A stretch of DNA of 64,000 nt from Xanthomonas sp. NCPPB 1128 (GCF_001043115.1 NZ_LFME01000007.1:93042-157041); one strand, 5' to 3'; positions 24,301-35,758 are shown, counted from the stretch's first letter. Notes: generated by a model from the letters alone, not told the origin. Numbers and translations: made by a program.

Positions 24301-25191
24301 TCACTGCGCCGTGCTGGCCTGTGGCGGCACCTGCGTGCTGACAGCCTGCCGGACGACCTGGGCGAGGAACGCGGCCACCGGTCTCGCCCACACCGACGGA
24401 TCGGCCTGGGCGAAGGTCTTGTGGCCGTCGTCGCCGAACGGCGGCAGGTCGACGAAAGCCACCGGCGGCGTCGAGCCGGCGCGGTAGGCCGCATACATGC
24501 GGTGCGCCAGCGCGCGCCGGAAGAAGTGATCGTTCTCGGCGTACAGCCACAGCTGCGGCAGCGTGTTGGCTGCACCCAAAGTCTTCTCCGCATCGACCAG
24601 GCGGTCCTCGCCGGCGCAGATGACCTCCTTGCCGTTGCTGCCGCGCCCGCCGGCGAAGCTGATGACGCCACGCACGCCCGGCGGCGGCGCATCGGCCAGC
24701 GCCACCGCGCCGAGGCCGCCGGCGGACTGGCCGACCACGACGATGCGCTGCGGATCCACGCCGGGAAGACGAGCGGCGGCGTCGACGATCGCCGTCTCGG
24801 CCGCGGCGATCTTGCGCCCGGCGACGACGAAATCGACGTCGTGGCAATTGCCTGCGCCTTCCAGATAGCTGCCGCTGGAGCTGCCGTAGCCGGGCCGCAG
24901 TGCCAGCACCACCATGTAGCCGCGGGCGACGAACCAGCGCGCGGCGCGGGCGAAGCCGAGGCGAGTGTCGGCGAGTTTGTGCTTGTCCGCCGGGGTGCCG
25001 TGATGGATGACGATCAGCGGGAACGGGCCGGGGCCGGTGGGGCGATACACACGTGCGGCGAGAGCGTAATCGACGCCTTGCACGACCACCGGCATGCGGA
25101 AATCCGCGACGGTCGGAGGTTGCGCGAACGCCGGCGCGGCGAAGGTGAGGAACGTAGCCGTGAGCGTTGCGGCGAGGAGCTGTTTGCGCAT
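24301..25191 (-). CDS. Exported alpha/beta hydrolase
   Basis: A 296-residue protein with a cleavable signal peptide (MRKQLLAATLTATFLTFAAPAFA, cleavage after AFA near 23). The alpha/beta-hydrolase fold is supported by HHGTP (oxyanion region, 63-67), nucleophile elbow GQSAGG with Ser156, Asp221 in YAENDHFF and His257 in DDGHKTF. It resembles dienelactone-hydrolase-like or peptidase-S9-like secreted esterases; the substrate cannot be told. The start at 25191 is chosen because it begins the signal peptide; the open frame extends 55 codons further. It stands alone between dsbB (convergent) and a TonB receptor. Confidence 0.82.
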   Translation of the reverse strand: MRKQLLAATLTATFLTFAAPAFAQPPTVADFRMPVVVQGVDYALAARVYRPTGPGPFPLIVIHHGTPADKHKLADTRLGFARAARWFVARGYMVVLALRPGYGSSSGSYLEGAGNCHDVDFVVAGRKIAAAETAIVDAAARLPGVDPQRIVVVGQSAGGLGAVALADAPPPGVRGVISFAGGRGSNGKEVICAGEDRLVDAEKTLGAANTLPQLWLYAENDHFFRRALAHRMYAAYRAGSTPPVAFVDLPPFGDDGHKTFAQADPSVWARPVAAFLAQVVRQAVSTQVPPQASTAQ

Positions 25192-25631
25192 GGGAAGGGC
25201 CTGGCCTGGACGGGATGCGTGCACGCGTCGTAGCGTTCCAATGCGCGATCGGGGGGCGGCAGTGCGTCTCCCGCTGCGGACCGAAGCTACGGCCACGACG
25301 CGGCGCGTCGCTTGGTTGTGTTGCCGGCCTGGCTTCCACCGTAAAGAGTTCCCCACGGACCCCTATCGCGTCTGAAAGAAACCTCTGATCGCTGCAATCA
25401 GCGCCATGTCCGCTGTAGGAGCGGCTTCAGCCGCGACCAGACTGGGAACGCCCGTCGCGGCTGAAGCCGCTCCTGCAACGAACATCGGTGTGTCGTGGCA
25501 AAAGCCAGGCGCCCTGAATTCGCTCCTGCCTGGGCAGTGCGCAGGCGCGAACCTGCCTTGCCCGCCATGGTTCGCTGTGCGGCTGGCGATGCGCCCGGTC
25601 GGCGCACCACCAGCCGTGTCCGCAAGCTTGC
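25192..25631. other. Intergenic region with a REP-type pair
   Basis: 440 bases without a convincing gene between the exported hydrolase and a TonB receptor, both on the minus strand. It contains the inverted repeat pair at 25415-25474 and nothing else I can identify; the hydrolase promoter should lie in its left part but no consensus is clear. Confidence 0.55.
25415..25474. repeat. Inverted REP-like repeat pair
   Basis: A 21-base arm at 25417-25437 (starting AGGAGCGGCTTCAGCCGCG) is exactly complementary to 25454-25474, with 16 bases between. Each arm itself contains a small GCGGCTTCAGCCGC palindrome. This is the general design of REP/BIME elements, and the GTAGGAGCGGCTTCAGCCGCGAC motif is, from memory, frequent between genes in Xanthomonas and relatives. 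Confidence 0.8.
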
Positions 25632-27773
25632 TCAGAAGTCCTGCTGCAGGCTCAGGTAGACGCCGCGGCGCGGCGCCCACTGCGGCGCGAACACGCCGAT
25701 GCCGCCGCCGTCGCGCAACTGGTAGTGGCGGTCGAGCACGTTGAGCACCGCCAACTGCGCGTGCAGCGGGTGGTTGCTGGCCAGGGCGAAGTCGTGGCCG
25801 GCGCTGAGGTTGAGCTGGAAGTACGCCGGCAGTTCGCCGCCATTGGGCACGCCGTTGGCGTCGGTGCGCAGGCCGCTGCCGAACAGGTAGTCGGCGCCGA
25901 CGCGGCTGTCGTCGGCCAGGGCGTAGTTGATGCCGCCGGAGGAGGTCAGCTTCTGGTCGTGGTCCAGGTGAATCCAATGGTCGTAGGCGTAGGCCAGCGC
26001 ATCCGGGTCGAAGTTGTACAGGCTGGTCATCACCCGCTTGCCCATGGCCTTGCTGTAGGCCGCGTTGAAGTAGGCGTTGATCGGGCCGTTGCTGTAGTCG
26101 GCGCTGAACTCGGCGCCGCGGATGCGGCCGTAGCGGTAGTTGAAGGTGGAATAGACGTAGGCGGCGCCGAACTGGCCTTCGTCCTGCAGGCGGTCGGCCT
26201 TGCGGTAGTAGGTGTCCAGGCCCAGGGTCAGGTGGTCGCCGACCATTTGCGAGATGCCCAGGTCGTAGTAGTCGCTGCGCTCGCTCAGCGGCTTGGTCGG
26301 GCCGCCCGCCGCCGACTGCTGGTTGGTGGTGCCGTCGTACAGGGCGATGTCGCTGGTGGAGATCAGCTCGGTGGCCGGCGGGGTGAAGTAGCGGGCATAG
26401 CCGGCGTGCAGGGTGGTGCTGTCGCTGGCGTGCCAGACCACGCCCAGGCGCGGGCTGAGCTGGCCCTCGGTGGTGCCGAAGGCCTTGTAGCGATCGCCAC
26501 GCACACCGTAGTTGATGGTCCAGGCGTCGCTCGGCTGCCATTCGTCCTGCAGGTACACCGCATAGGTGCTGGCGTGGAAGCGGCTGCCGTCGGGGATGAA
26601 CAGCGGCACGTCGCTGCTCTGGCTGCCGTCGTCGTTGGCCGGGAACACGTAGGCATTGTTGCTGGCGTTGGCGTGTTCGAAGTTGCCGTACACGCCATAG
26701 CGCAAGGTGTGCGTGCTGCCCCACGGCGTGGAGAAGTCGGCCTGCAGGGTGCTGGCGCGGTTGGCGCGCTGCACCTGCGAGGCGATGCCGTTGAAGATCA
26801 GGTCGCCGGCGATGTCCGGGGAGAACGCGAAGCTGCTGTAGCGCTGGCCGGCCGACAACTGGTAGCTGGTGTCGCCGAGCGCGCCCTGCAGCACCAGGGT
26901 GCCGAAGCGGGTGTTCTCGCGCTGGTTCTCGTCGAGCTGCGCCGAATCGAAGCTGTTGTTGCCCAGGTAGGTGAACGCCGGCGTCTGCCCCGGGTTGTTG
27001 GGGATCTGGAAGCGGTTGTTGGCGTAGCCGACCAGCAGGCTGAGCCGGGTGTTCTCGTTCAGCAGGTAGCTGAGGTCGGCGAAGCCCTTGCCCTGGTGGG
27101 TCTTGTCGTGGATCGGGTTGTCGCTGTCGGTCGGGTTCTCCATGCCGATGCGGTTCTGCAGGTAGTTGCCGCTGGCGAACCAGCTGAAACGGCCGTCGCT
27201 GCCCCACCACGACGCATTGGGATTGAGCGTGCCGTAGGAGCCGCCGGTGATGCCGACGCTGCCGCCGTTGCCCAGTTCCACGCCGTTCTTGGTGGTGATG
27301 TCGACCACGGCCGCGGTGCGGTCGCCGAACTGCGCCGGCAGCGCGCCGTCGAGCAGGCGGATGTTCTTGATCGTGCGCGGATCCAGGGTCTGGCCGAAGC
27401 CGGAGATGGACTCGGGGATCATCACGCCGTTGATGCGGTACTGCAGATTGGCATGGTCGCCACGCACATGGATGCCGCCGTAGGAATCCTGGACCACGCC
27501 CGGCGCCTGCAGCAGCACCTGGTTGAGCGGGGTGGAGGCGCCCAGCGGCAGGCGCGCGATGTCCTCGGCAGTGATGGCGTACTGGCTGCTGCCGATGTCC
27601 GGCGACAGCGCGTTGCGCGCGGCTTCCAGCTTGGCGGTGACGGTGACCGGATCCAGATCGACGGTCGGTTCGGCGGCGGCGGTGCTGTCCGCGACGGCGT
27701 CTGCGGCGAGGGCAAGGCCGGGGGCGACCAGGAGGATCAGGGCGATGGCGGAGGAGAGGGGGCGACGTGTCAT
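25632..27773 (-). CDS. TonB-dependent outer membrane receptor
   Basis: A 713-residue outer-membrane receptor. Residues 1-24 are a signal peptide (ALILLVAPGLALA). The plug domain follows (about 45-165), with VTVTAKLEAARNAL near the N-terminus, LNQVLLQAPGVVQDSYGGIHVRGDHANLQYRINGV and the GALPAQFGDRTAAVVDITTKNG segment. The rest is a 22-strand barrel ending QQDF, a terminal aromatic typical of outer-membrane proteins. No N-terminal signalling extension is present, so it is not a transducer type. The ligand is unknown and no Fur box was recognised. It is divergent from the DAHP synthase gene. Confidence 0.9.
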   Translation of the reverse strand: MTRRPLSSAIALILLVAPGLALAADAVADSTAAAEPTVDLDPVTVTAKLEAARNALSPDIGSSQYAITAEDIARLPLGASTPLNQVLLQAPGVVQDSYGGIHVRGDHANLQYRINGVMIPESISGFGQTLDPRTIKNIRLLDGALPAQFGDRTAAVVDITTKNGVELGNGGSVGITGGSYGTLNPNASWWGSDGRFSWFASGNYLQNRIGMENPTDSDNPIHDKTHQGKGFADLSYLLNENTRLSLLVGYANNRFQIPNNPGQTPAFTYLGNNSFDSAQLDENQRENTRFGTLVLQGALGDTSYQLSAGQRYSSFAFSPDIAGDLIFNGIASQVQRANRASTLQADFSTPWGSTHTLRYGVYGNFEHANASNNAYVFPANDDGSQSSDVPLFIPDGSRFHASTYAVYLQDEWQPSDAWTINYGVRGDRYKAFGTTEGQLSPRLGVVWHASDSTTLHAGYARYFTPPATELISTSDIALYDGTTNQQSAAGGPTKPLSERSDYYDLGISQMVGDHLTLGLDTYYRKADRLQDEGQFGAAYVYSTFNYRYGRIRGAEFSADYSNGPINAYFNAAYSKAMGKRVMTSLYNFDPDALAYAYDHWIHLDHDQKLTSSGGINYALADDSRVGADYLFGSGLRTDANGVPNGGELPAYFQLNLSAGHDFALASNHPLHAQLAVLNVLDRHYQLRDGGGIGVFAPQWAPRRGVYLSLQQDF

Positions 27774-27973
27774 GGCGAGGCGGACCGAATGGAAAGGAAT
27801 TGTTACTTAATAACAGTGTGCTTTCGCAAAAACGCCGGCGTAGGCCGGAAGTCATGGTGGCATCGCGGTGTTGCTTGCCGTTCATGTCCTGGCGCTGCCA
27901 GCGTGACCGGCGTGCGGCGCTATGCGGCGCGCCCCGGCTCTGCGAACATCGCACACTGCCAAGGAGTCCTTTC

Positions 27974-29368
<1,395 letters not shown>

Positions 29369-29635
29369 CTGGTTGGTGTCATGTGCCGGCGTGCAGCGTG
29401 CGCGTCGGCGCTGGCGCTGTGCAGTGGCCTGTGCGGTGCCGTTGCCTCTGCACGTGTCGCCATACGGCGAGCTGGCATCGCTGCCGCTTCAATTGCTTTT
29501 GCAGCAGCGCGTGCACACGCGCCGACGCACGTTACGGCTACCGTCGCTTGGCGCCGCACCGTGCGTGCTCGACATCGCGCTAATCCGCGCGCTGCCACAC
29601 TGTCGCGACTCCTCCCCCCAACAAAGGAGCGCAAC

Positions 29636-30793
29636 TTGACCCTCGATCTCCACTGGGTGCCCTGGCGTGCCTACACGGTGCCGCTCGGCGCTGCACTGAT
29701 TCTCGGTTTCCTGGCCTGGTGGCTGCTGTTGCGCATCGCCCAGCGCATGCGCGGCCGCGACTACCGGCGCGCGCGCATCGTACGCGTGGTCAGCGTGCCG
29801 GTCGCCTTCCTGCTGCCGATGCTGATGCTCAGCTTCGCGCTCGAATCCACGCCGCTGGACGAGGCGGCGCTGACCGACCTGCAGCATCTGCTGCACATCG
29901 GCATGATCGGTTGCGTCACCTGGCTGCTGGTGCGTGGCGTGGCGGCGCTGGAAACGGCGATCCTGCGCAGCCACCCGATCGAGGTGGCGGACAACCTCAC
30001 CGCGCGCCGCGTGCAGACCCAGACCCGGGTGCTGGCGCGGGTGGCGATGGGCACGATCATCCTGTTCGGGACCTCGATCGTGCTGCTGACCTTCCCAGCG
30101 GTGCGGCAGATCGGCACCACCTTGCTGGCCTCGGCCGGCATCATCGGCCTGGTCGCCGGTATCGCCGCCAAGCCGGTGTTCGGCAACCTGATCGCCGGCC
30201 TGCAGATCGCGCTGACCCAGCCGATCCGGCTCGACGACGTGGTCATCGTCGAAGGCGAGTGGGGCCGCATCGAGGAGATCGGCAGTTCCTACGTGGTGGT
30301 GCGGATCTGGGACGAGCGGCGCATGGTGGTGCCGTTGACCTGGTTCATCGAGAACCCGTTCCAGAACTGGACGCGCAGCAGCGCCGACCTGCTCGGCACC
30401 GCGTTCCTGTGGCTGGACTACCGCACGCCGATCGCGCAGGTGCGCGCCGAGCTGGAGCGCATCTGCAAGAGCGAGCCGCTGTGGGACGGGCGGGTCTGCG
30501 TGACCCAGGTGACCGATACCAGCGAGCGCACGATCCAGGTGCGCCTGCTGGTCAGCGCGCGCAACTCCGGCGATGCCTTCGACCTGCGCTGCATCGTGCG
30601 CGAACGCATGCTGGATTTCCTGGTACGCGAGCACCCGTACGCCTTGCCGTTGCTGCGTGCGGAAGTGGCGCCAGAACCGGTGAGGCTGTCGCACCCGCCA
30701 GTGCGTGCCAGCGACTCGGAGGCGATGCGTTCGCCTGGTGCTGAGGATGGCGTAACGGCCGCACCTGCTCCCGCGCAGCGCGGCACTGCGTAA
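29636..30793 (+). CDS. MscS-family mechanosensitive ion channel
   Basis: Inner-membrane channel of the MscS family, which protects cells from osmotic down-shock. The chosen start is TTG at 29636, six bases after AAGGAG, giving 385 residues (M-TLDLHWVPWRAY). The frame stays open a further 85 codons upstream but that part is basic, Ala/Arg-rich and unlike a protein domain. Four hydrophobic segments lead to the pore helix GTTLLASAGIIGLVAGIAAKPVFGNL and the MscS beta domain (IRLDDVVIVEGEWGRIEEI). The C-terminal 30 residues are low-complexity. It follows the DAHP synthase by 267 bases in which I see no gene or clear terminator. Confidence 0.87.
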   Translation: MTLDLHWVPWRAYTVPLGAALILGFLAWWLLLRIAQRMRGRDYRRARIVRVVSVPVAFLLPMLMLSFALESTPLDEAALTDLQHLLHIGMIGCVTWLLVRGVAALETAILRSHPIEVADNLTARRVQTQTRVLARVAMGTIILFGTSIVLLTFPAVRQIGTTLLASAGIIGLVAGIAAKPVFGNLIAGLQIALTQPIRLDDVVIVEGEWGRIEEIGSSYVVVRIWDERRMVVPLTWFIENPFQNWTRSSADLLGTAFLWLDYRTPIAQVRAELERICKSEPLWDGRVCVTQVTDTSERTIQVRLLVSARNSGDAFDLRCIVRERMLDFLVREHPYALPLLRAEVAPEPVRLSHPPVRASDSEAMRSPGAEDGVTAAPAPAQRGTA

Positions 30794-30826
30794 GAGGCGC
30801 CGCGACGCAGGTCCGCCGAAACGCAC

Positions 30827-30856
30827 GTCGCCGGCACGCGATGCGGTGCCGGCGAC
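30827..30856. terminator. Bidirectional terminator between convergent genes
   Basis: GTCGCCGGCAC at 30827-30837 pairs perfectly with GTGCCGGCGAC at 30846-30856 (11 bp, 8-base loop). It lies between the ends of the plus-strand MscS gene and the minus-strand metalloprotease gene and could serve both. Confidence 0.6.
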
Positions 30857-30880
30857 GGTATTGCCAGGCTGGCAGGCGCG

Positions 30881-33046
30881 TCAGTTCGGTTGCACTTCCC
30901 AGAGCTGATTGACGTTGCCCAGGCATTCCCACATCTGCGCGATGGCGCCGTTGCGGGTGCCGCCGGCCGAGTCGTCCAGGCATTTGCCGTTCAAGTCGCT
31001 GCGGATCTCGCCGCGGATCCGCCATGCTTGCGCGCTCGTGCCGGTGCAGGCGGCCATCCGAACGACGGTGCCGTTCTGGGCCGTGTTCACTGCTTCCAGG
31101 CAGTTGCCGCCATAGCCGACGATCGCACCGTTCTTACCAAGTTGCCAAGCCTGATTCTTGGTGCCGGTGCAGTCCCAGATCTGCACCGGTGTCCCGGTGG
31201 CTACGCCGAATTCCGCCACGTCCAGGCAGCGCCCGGTCGAGACGCGGATTTCACCCGTTGCGGGAATGTACGACCAGCGCTGATTGGCGCCGCCGAGATT
31301 GTCCCAGAGCTGCAGCCGTGCGCCGTTGCCGGATCCGGCAGACACGACGTCCAACACCTTGCCGCCGGTGGCGATGAGCGAGGCATTGGTGAAGCGCCAG
31401 CCCTGGTTCTCCGTGTTCAGCGATTGATAGAGCTGGATCGGTGCACCATTGGCGCGGCTCACGCCGCTGATGTCGAGGACCTTGTCGGTGCCTTCGCCGC
31501 GCAGGCTGCGACTGCCGCGCTGGAACGACCACTTCTGTTGGCGGAAACCATTGCAGTTCCAGACCTGGACGGCGGCGGCGTTGCTGGTCGCTCCGCCGGC
31601 GACGTCGAGGCATTTCCCGGAGGGCCCCATGACCTGTCCGGGCGAACTGGAATCGTCCAGCGGCACCACGGTCTGCCGGTACTGGACGACATTGGGCACC
31701 GTGGTGAGGAAGGCGCGGGCATTGTCCGCTTGGTCCGGCACGCCGCAGGCTTGCCCGTTGCAACTGCTGATCGCCGGCGACGAATACACCAGGATCTCGC
31801 TCTGTCCATTGACCGCGTACGCCATCGTGGTGTGGAAGCTGCCGGTGTCGCTGCGATGGCCGAAATTGAAGCCCGGCTCCTGGCCGGTCTCGTGCTGGTG
31901 GCCGGAGCCGAGGAGATGGCCGAATTCGTGGGCGAGGGTGCCGCGGGTGCAGTAGTAGCCGCCGTCCACGCCGTCGGAGATCACCGCGTATCCCCAGCGC
32001 GAATCGGTGCCGCCCGATTGCCAGGCGACGCCGCAGCTCTGCTGGCCGTTGTTGAAGCGCCTGACCAGACCTACCATGTCGGCACCGAGGCGGTCGCGGG
32101 CATCATGCAGCGGCACCAGCGCCGCGGCGGTGGCCTGGCCGACACCGGTGAGTTCGTCGAGGGTATTGTCGTTCAAGGTGTTGTCCGGGTAGCTGACCTG
32201 CACGGTCCCGACCAGGCGATAGCGCACATTGATGTTGGCGTTGGCGAAGGATTGGTTCGCCGTTTCCACCATGTTGGTGAGTACGGTGTCGATTGCCGTG
32301 ATGCCGCCGCGATAGTCCCGATAACCGGGCGTATAGCCGAGCAGTACGTCGATCGTGTTGGTCGAGGTGCTGCCCGCCTGCGCGTTGACCTGCGCCAGGC
32401 TGCTGTACCCGGCGATATAGCCTTGGGCGGTATCACCCGCGCGGAGTTGGATGACAGAATCGGCCAGTCGCCGCCCATCCGCGTGGCTTCCAGCGGAATG
32501 CAGGTCAGCGCTGGCGGCAGCCATGATGTAGGGCTTCCCTTCGATGGTGGTGAGCTGGTAGGTCATGCCATCGATGGTGCCCAGTGATCCGAACACCGCG
32601 TCCTTGCCGAAACTGATGACCGTCTCGTTGCCCATCGGTTGGCCATCCACACGGCCGACCCACGTCCAGACGCCGCGCCTGGCATCGCGCCGGCTCTGAT
32701 AGGTGATTTGCAGGTTCTTCCCGTCCGGCGTCGGCACCGTCATCGTGCCGTCGACGCTGGCCTTGATCGCATGCGCCTCGCTGATGGTGATCGGGTACAG
32801 GGCGAACGCGCCGTCGTGTCCGGTCGGGGTGCGGCTGGTGTAGCGGATCAGTGCGCCGCTGTCCTTCGCGTCGAACAGGGATGCGCGCTGTGCGGCTGCC
32901 ATGGGCAGCGCGGTGGTGGCCGCAGCGGACGCGTGCTTGTCGTCCGAGGTTGCGCTGTGTTTGTGATCGATGGCGCCGCCGCAGGCGCTCAGGCCAGTGC
33001 AAAGTAACGCCGCCACACTCCAACCCATCGCTTTCGCGATTCGCAT
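30881..33046 (-). CDS. Lipoprotein zinc metalloprotease with two ricin-type lectin domains
   Basis: A 721-residue exported protein. Its N-terminus MRIAKAMGWSVAALLCTGLSAC has a lipobox LSAC with Cys22, so it is probably membrane-anchored. The catalytic domain holds HEFGHLLGSGH (His373, Glu374, His377, His383), the HExxHxxGxxH zinc site of metzincins, and a Met-turn TTMAY (Met408), as in reprolysin-like M12B enzymes. From about 470 to the end there are six QxW motifs (QQKW, NQGW, NQRW, NQAW, AQAW, NQLW), i.e. two beta-trefoil ricin-B lectin repeats for glycan binding. The start at 33046 is backed by AGGGGAA. Likely acts on host or cell-surface glycoproteins; target unknown. Confidence 0.9.
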   Translation of the reverse strand: MRIAKAMGWSVAALLCTGLSACGGAIDHKHSATSDDKHASAAATTALPMAAAQRASLFDAKDSGALIRYTSRTPTGHDGAFALYPITISEAHAIKASVDGTMTVPTPDGKNLQITYQSRRDARRGVWTWVGRVDGQPMGNETVISFGKDAVFGSLGTIDGMTYQLTTIEGKPYIMAAASADLHSAGSHADGRRLADSVIQLRAGDTAQGYIAGYSSLAQVNAQAGSTSTNTIDVLLGYTPGYRDYRGGITAIDTVLTNMVETANQSFANANINVRYRLVGTVQVSYPDNTLNDNTLDELTGVGQATAAALVPLHDARDRLGADMVGLVRRFNNGQQSCGVAWQSGGTDSRWGYAVISDGVDGGYYCTRGTLAHEFGHLLGSGHQHETGQEPGFNFGHRSDTGSFHTTMAYAVNGQSEILVYSSPAISSCNGQACGVPDQADNARAFLTTVPNVVQYRQTVVPLDDSSSPGQVMGPSGKCLDVAGGATSNAAAVQVWNCNGFRQQKWSFQRGSRSLRGEGTDKVLDISGVSRANGAPIQLYQSLNTENQGWRFTNASLIATGGKVLDVVSAGSGNGARLQLWDNLGGANQRWSYIPATGEIRVSTGRCLDVAEFGVATGTPVQIWDCTGTKNQAWQLGKNGAIVGYGGNCLEAVNTAQNGTVVRMAACTGTSAQAWRIRGEIRSDLNGKCLDDSAGGTRNGAIAQMWECLGNVNQLWEVQPN

Positions 33047-33382
33047 CGTCGATTCCCCTGTGGTGATCTTCGCCATCGGACTATTGAAGATGGCGCGGTT
33101 TCCGGATGCCCCGGAACTTGTCAAGGGTCAGGATCGACCGGTCTGGACAATTCTGTAGACATTTTTGCGGAATGATCGCGTTGCGGGGATTGTGCCCAGA
33201 AGTCCCGTGGATGACATCACAAATCCATCCGGCGGCATATCGGCTAACGCGTTCTGCCCAGCAGGATGAGAGCGTTACGAAACGGCATGTCCGCCAACCC
33301 GTGGTGTGGCGAGGCCGGTCATCAGGAGGATGTACAGTGGGGCGTCACGGTGATGGCCGCCGTGACAGGGATGCGGCGCAGC
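33047..33382. other. Intergenic region upstream of the metalloprotease gene
   Basis: 336 bases without a credible gene. A hairpin at 33344-33366 (GTCACGG with CCGTGAC, 9-base loop) lies just past the end of the following minus-strand gene and may be its terminator. The metalloprotease promoter should lie nearer 33060-33160, but no clear -35/-10 pair was seen. Confidence 0.5.
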
Positions 33383-33865
33383 TCAGGCCGGGCGATGCCG
33401 CCGGCGCCGCACCAGGTCGCGGGCGAGAATGCCGACCACCGCGAGGTTGATCGCCAGCACCGCCCAGGAAGCCCAGCCGGGATGGCGCACGATGGCGTAG
33501 ACGTCGAACGGCAGGTAGATCGCCGCGGAGATGCAGCCCAGCAGCGAGGCCCAGGCCTTGGCGCGCCACAGACCCCAGGCCTCGATGATGTGCAGCACGC
33601 CGTAGGCGAGCATGCCGGCGGCGGCCAGGTGCACCGCGCCGGGGCTGATCATGGTCAGCAGCGAGGGCAGGGCACCATGGTCCGGGTCCAGGCTGAAACG
33701 CACGATCAATTTGTCCACCCCCGCGCGCAGCGGGGCCGGACCCATCAGTTCCAGCCCCGTGGCCGCCAGCACCGCGAGCAGGCCCTTGCCGGCCTCCAGC
33801 AGTGCGATCAGGTGCAGGCCCGGATGCGCGTGCGGATCCGGGTTGTACGCCTTGTCGGCGGCCAT
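33383..33865 (-). CDS. DUF2127-like small membrane protein
   Basis: A 160-residue integral membrane protein with four hydrophobic segments (about 18-40, 65-95, 100-122 and 130-150). The HPGLHLIALLEAGKGLLAVLAATGLEL start and the VLHIIEAWGLWRAKAWASLLGCISAAIYLPFD segment resemble the DUF2127 family, whose function is not known. It ends in a basic RRRRHRPA tail. The gene follows typA on the same strand with a 16-base gap, so both may be co-transcribed. Confidence 0.75.
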   Translation of the reverse strand: MAADKAYNPDPHAHPGLHLIALLEAGKGLLAVLAATGLELMGPAPLRAGVDKLIVRFSLDPDHGALPSLLTMISPGAVHLAAAGMLAYGVLHIIEAWGLWRAKAWASLLGCISAAIYLPFDVYAIVRHPGWASWAVLAINLAVVGILARDLVRRRRHRPA

Positions 33866-33881
33866 GGGCGTGCGCTATCCC

Positions 33882-35711
33882 TTAGCCCGCGCGGCCAGCG
33901 CGCTTGCGCTCGTTTTCGGTCAGGTGCTTCTTGCGCAAGCGGATCTCCTTCGGGGTGACTTCGACCAGTTCGTCGTCCTCGATGAAGTCCAGCGCCTGCT
34001 CCAGCGTGTACTTGATCGCCGGGGTCAGCTTGATCGCATCGTCCTTGCCCGAGGCACGCATGTTGGTCAGCGGCTTGGTCTTGATCGCGTTGACGGTCAG
34101 GTCGTTGTCCTTGGAGTGGATGCCGACCAGCTGCCCTTCATACACGTTGTCGCCTTCGGCGGCAAACAGGCGGCCGCGCTCTTCCAGCGGGCCCAGCGCG
34201 TAGGCGGGGGTGGCGCCCGGCGCGTTGGCGATCATCACGCCGTTCTGGCGCTTGGCGATGGCGCCCTGTTCCTTCGGACCGTAGTGGTCGAACACGTGGA
34301 ACAGCAGGCCCGAACCCTGGGTCAGGGTGCGGAACTCGTTCTGGAAGCCGATCAGGCCACGCGCCGGGATCATGTAGTCCAGGCGCACGCGGCCCTTGCC
34401 GTCCGGCTCCATGTTCTTCAGCTGGCCCTTGCGGGTGCCCAGCTTCTCCATGACGCCGCCCTGGTGCTGCTCCTCGATGTCCACCACCAGCTGCTCGACC
34501 GGCTCCATCAACTTGCCGTCGATCTCCTTGATGATGACTTCCGGACGCGACACCGCCAGCTCGAAGCCCTCACGGCGCATGTTCTCGATCAACACCGACA
34601 GGTGCAGTTCGCCGCGGCCGGAGACCAGGAACTTGTCGGCGTCTTCCAGCTGCTGCACCTTCAGCGCCACGTTGTGCACGGTCTCGCGCTCCAGCCGGTC
34701 CTTGAGCTGGCGGCTGGTCAGGAACTTGCCGCCGGACAGGTCCTTGTTGCCGGCGAACGGCGAGTTGTTGACCTGGAAGGTCATCGAGATGGTCGGCTCA
34801 TCCACGGTCAGCGGCGGCAGCGCTTCGGGGGTTTCCAGCGCGCACACGGTGTCGGAGATGGTCAGCTCCTGGATGCCGGAGATGGCGACGATGTCGCCGG
34901 CCTGCGCGCTGTCCTGCTCGATCCGCTCCAGGCCCAGGAAGCCCAGCACCTGCAGCACCTTGCCCTGGCGCTTCTTGCCTTCGCGGTCGATCACCGCCAC
35001 CGGCATGTTCTTCTTCAGCACGCCGCGCTGGATGCGGCCGATGCCGATCACGCCGACGAAGTTGTTGTAGTCCAGCTGGCTGATGCGCATCTGGAACGGG
35101 CCGTCCGGGTCCACGTCCGGCTTCGGCGCGTGCTGCATGATCGCTTCGTACAGCGGGGTCATGTCGCCGTCGCGCACGCTGTCGTCCAGCGAGGCGTAGC
35201 CGTTCAGCGCCGAGGTGTAGACGATCGGGAAGTCGAGCTGCTCGTTGGTGGCGCCGAGCTTGTCGAACAGGTCGAACACCTGGTCGATCACCCAGTCCGG
35301 GCGCGCGCCGGGGCGGTCGATCTTGTTGACCACCACGATCGGCTTGAAGCCCATCGCGAACGCCTTCTGGGTCACGAAGCGGGTCTGCGGCATCGGGCCG
35401 TCCATCGCGTCGACCAGGATCAGCACGGTGTCCACCATCGACAGCACGCGCTCCACCTCGCCGCCGAAGTCGGCGTGTCCGGGGGTGTCGACGATGTTGA
35501 TGCGGTTGCCCTGCCAGGTGATGGCGGTGTTCTTGGCCAGGATGGTGATGCCGCGTTCCTTTTCCTGGTCGTTGCTGTCCATCACGCGCTCGGCCAGCAC
35601 CGTACGCTCGGACAGGGTGCCGGACTGCTTCAGCAGGCAGTCGACGAGGGTGGTCTTACCGTGGTCGACGTGGGCGACGATGGCGATATTGCGAAGATTT
35701 TCGATGGACAT
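33882..35711 (-). CDS. typA: Ribosome-associated GTPase TypA/BipA
   Basis: Translational GTPase of the EF-G superfamily involved in 50S assembly and growth at low temperature or stress. The 609-residue product has [10 protein letters not shown] (G1), [16 protein letters not shown] (G3) and [13 protein letters not shown] (G4), then the beta-barrel, EF-G III/V-like domains and the TypA-specific C-terminal domain ([27 protein letters not shown]). ATG at 35711 gives [18 protein letters not shown]; the open frame runs 15 codons further upstream without likeness. Divergent from ppiB. Confidence 0.97.
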   Translation of the reverse strand: MSIENLRNIAIVAHVDHGKTTLVDCLLKQSGTLSERTVLAERVMDSNDQEKERGITILAKNTAITWQGNRINIVDTPGHADFGGEVERVLSMVDTVLILVDAMDGPMPQTRFVTQKAFAMGFKPIVVVNKIDRPGARPDWVIDQVFDLFDKLGATNEQLDFPIVYTSALNGYASLDDSVRDGDMTPLYEAIMQHAPKPDVDPDGPFQMRISQLDYNNFVGVIGIGRIQRGVLKKNMPVAVIDREGKKRQGKVLQVLGFLGLERIEQDSAQAGDIVAISGIQELTISDTVCALETPEALPPLTVDEPTISMTFQVNNSPFAGNKDLSGGKFLTSRQLKDRLERETVHNVALKVQQLEDADKFLVSGRGELHLSVLIENMRREGFELAVSRPEVIIKEIDGKLMEPVEQLVVDIEEQHQGGVMEKLGTRKGQLKNMEPDGKGRVRLDYMIPARGLIGFQNEFRTLTQGSGLLFHVFDHYGPKEQGAIAKRQNGVMIANAPGATPAYALGPLEERGRLFAAEGDNVYEGQLVGIHSKDNDLTVNAIKTKPLTNMRASGKDDAIKLTPAIKYTLEQALDFIEDDELVEVTPKEIRLRKKHLTENERKRAGRAG

Positions 35712-35758
35712 GCGAAAGGGGGCCAGCCGGCGCCAGAAGGAAGGAAAGGAAGCCACCT

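Noticed and set aside
30890..32587. 565-codon plus-strand frame opposite the metalloprotease
   Set aside because: Antisense to a gene with clear zinc, Met-turn and QxW motifs.
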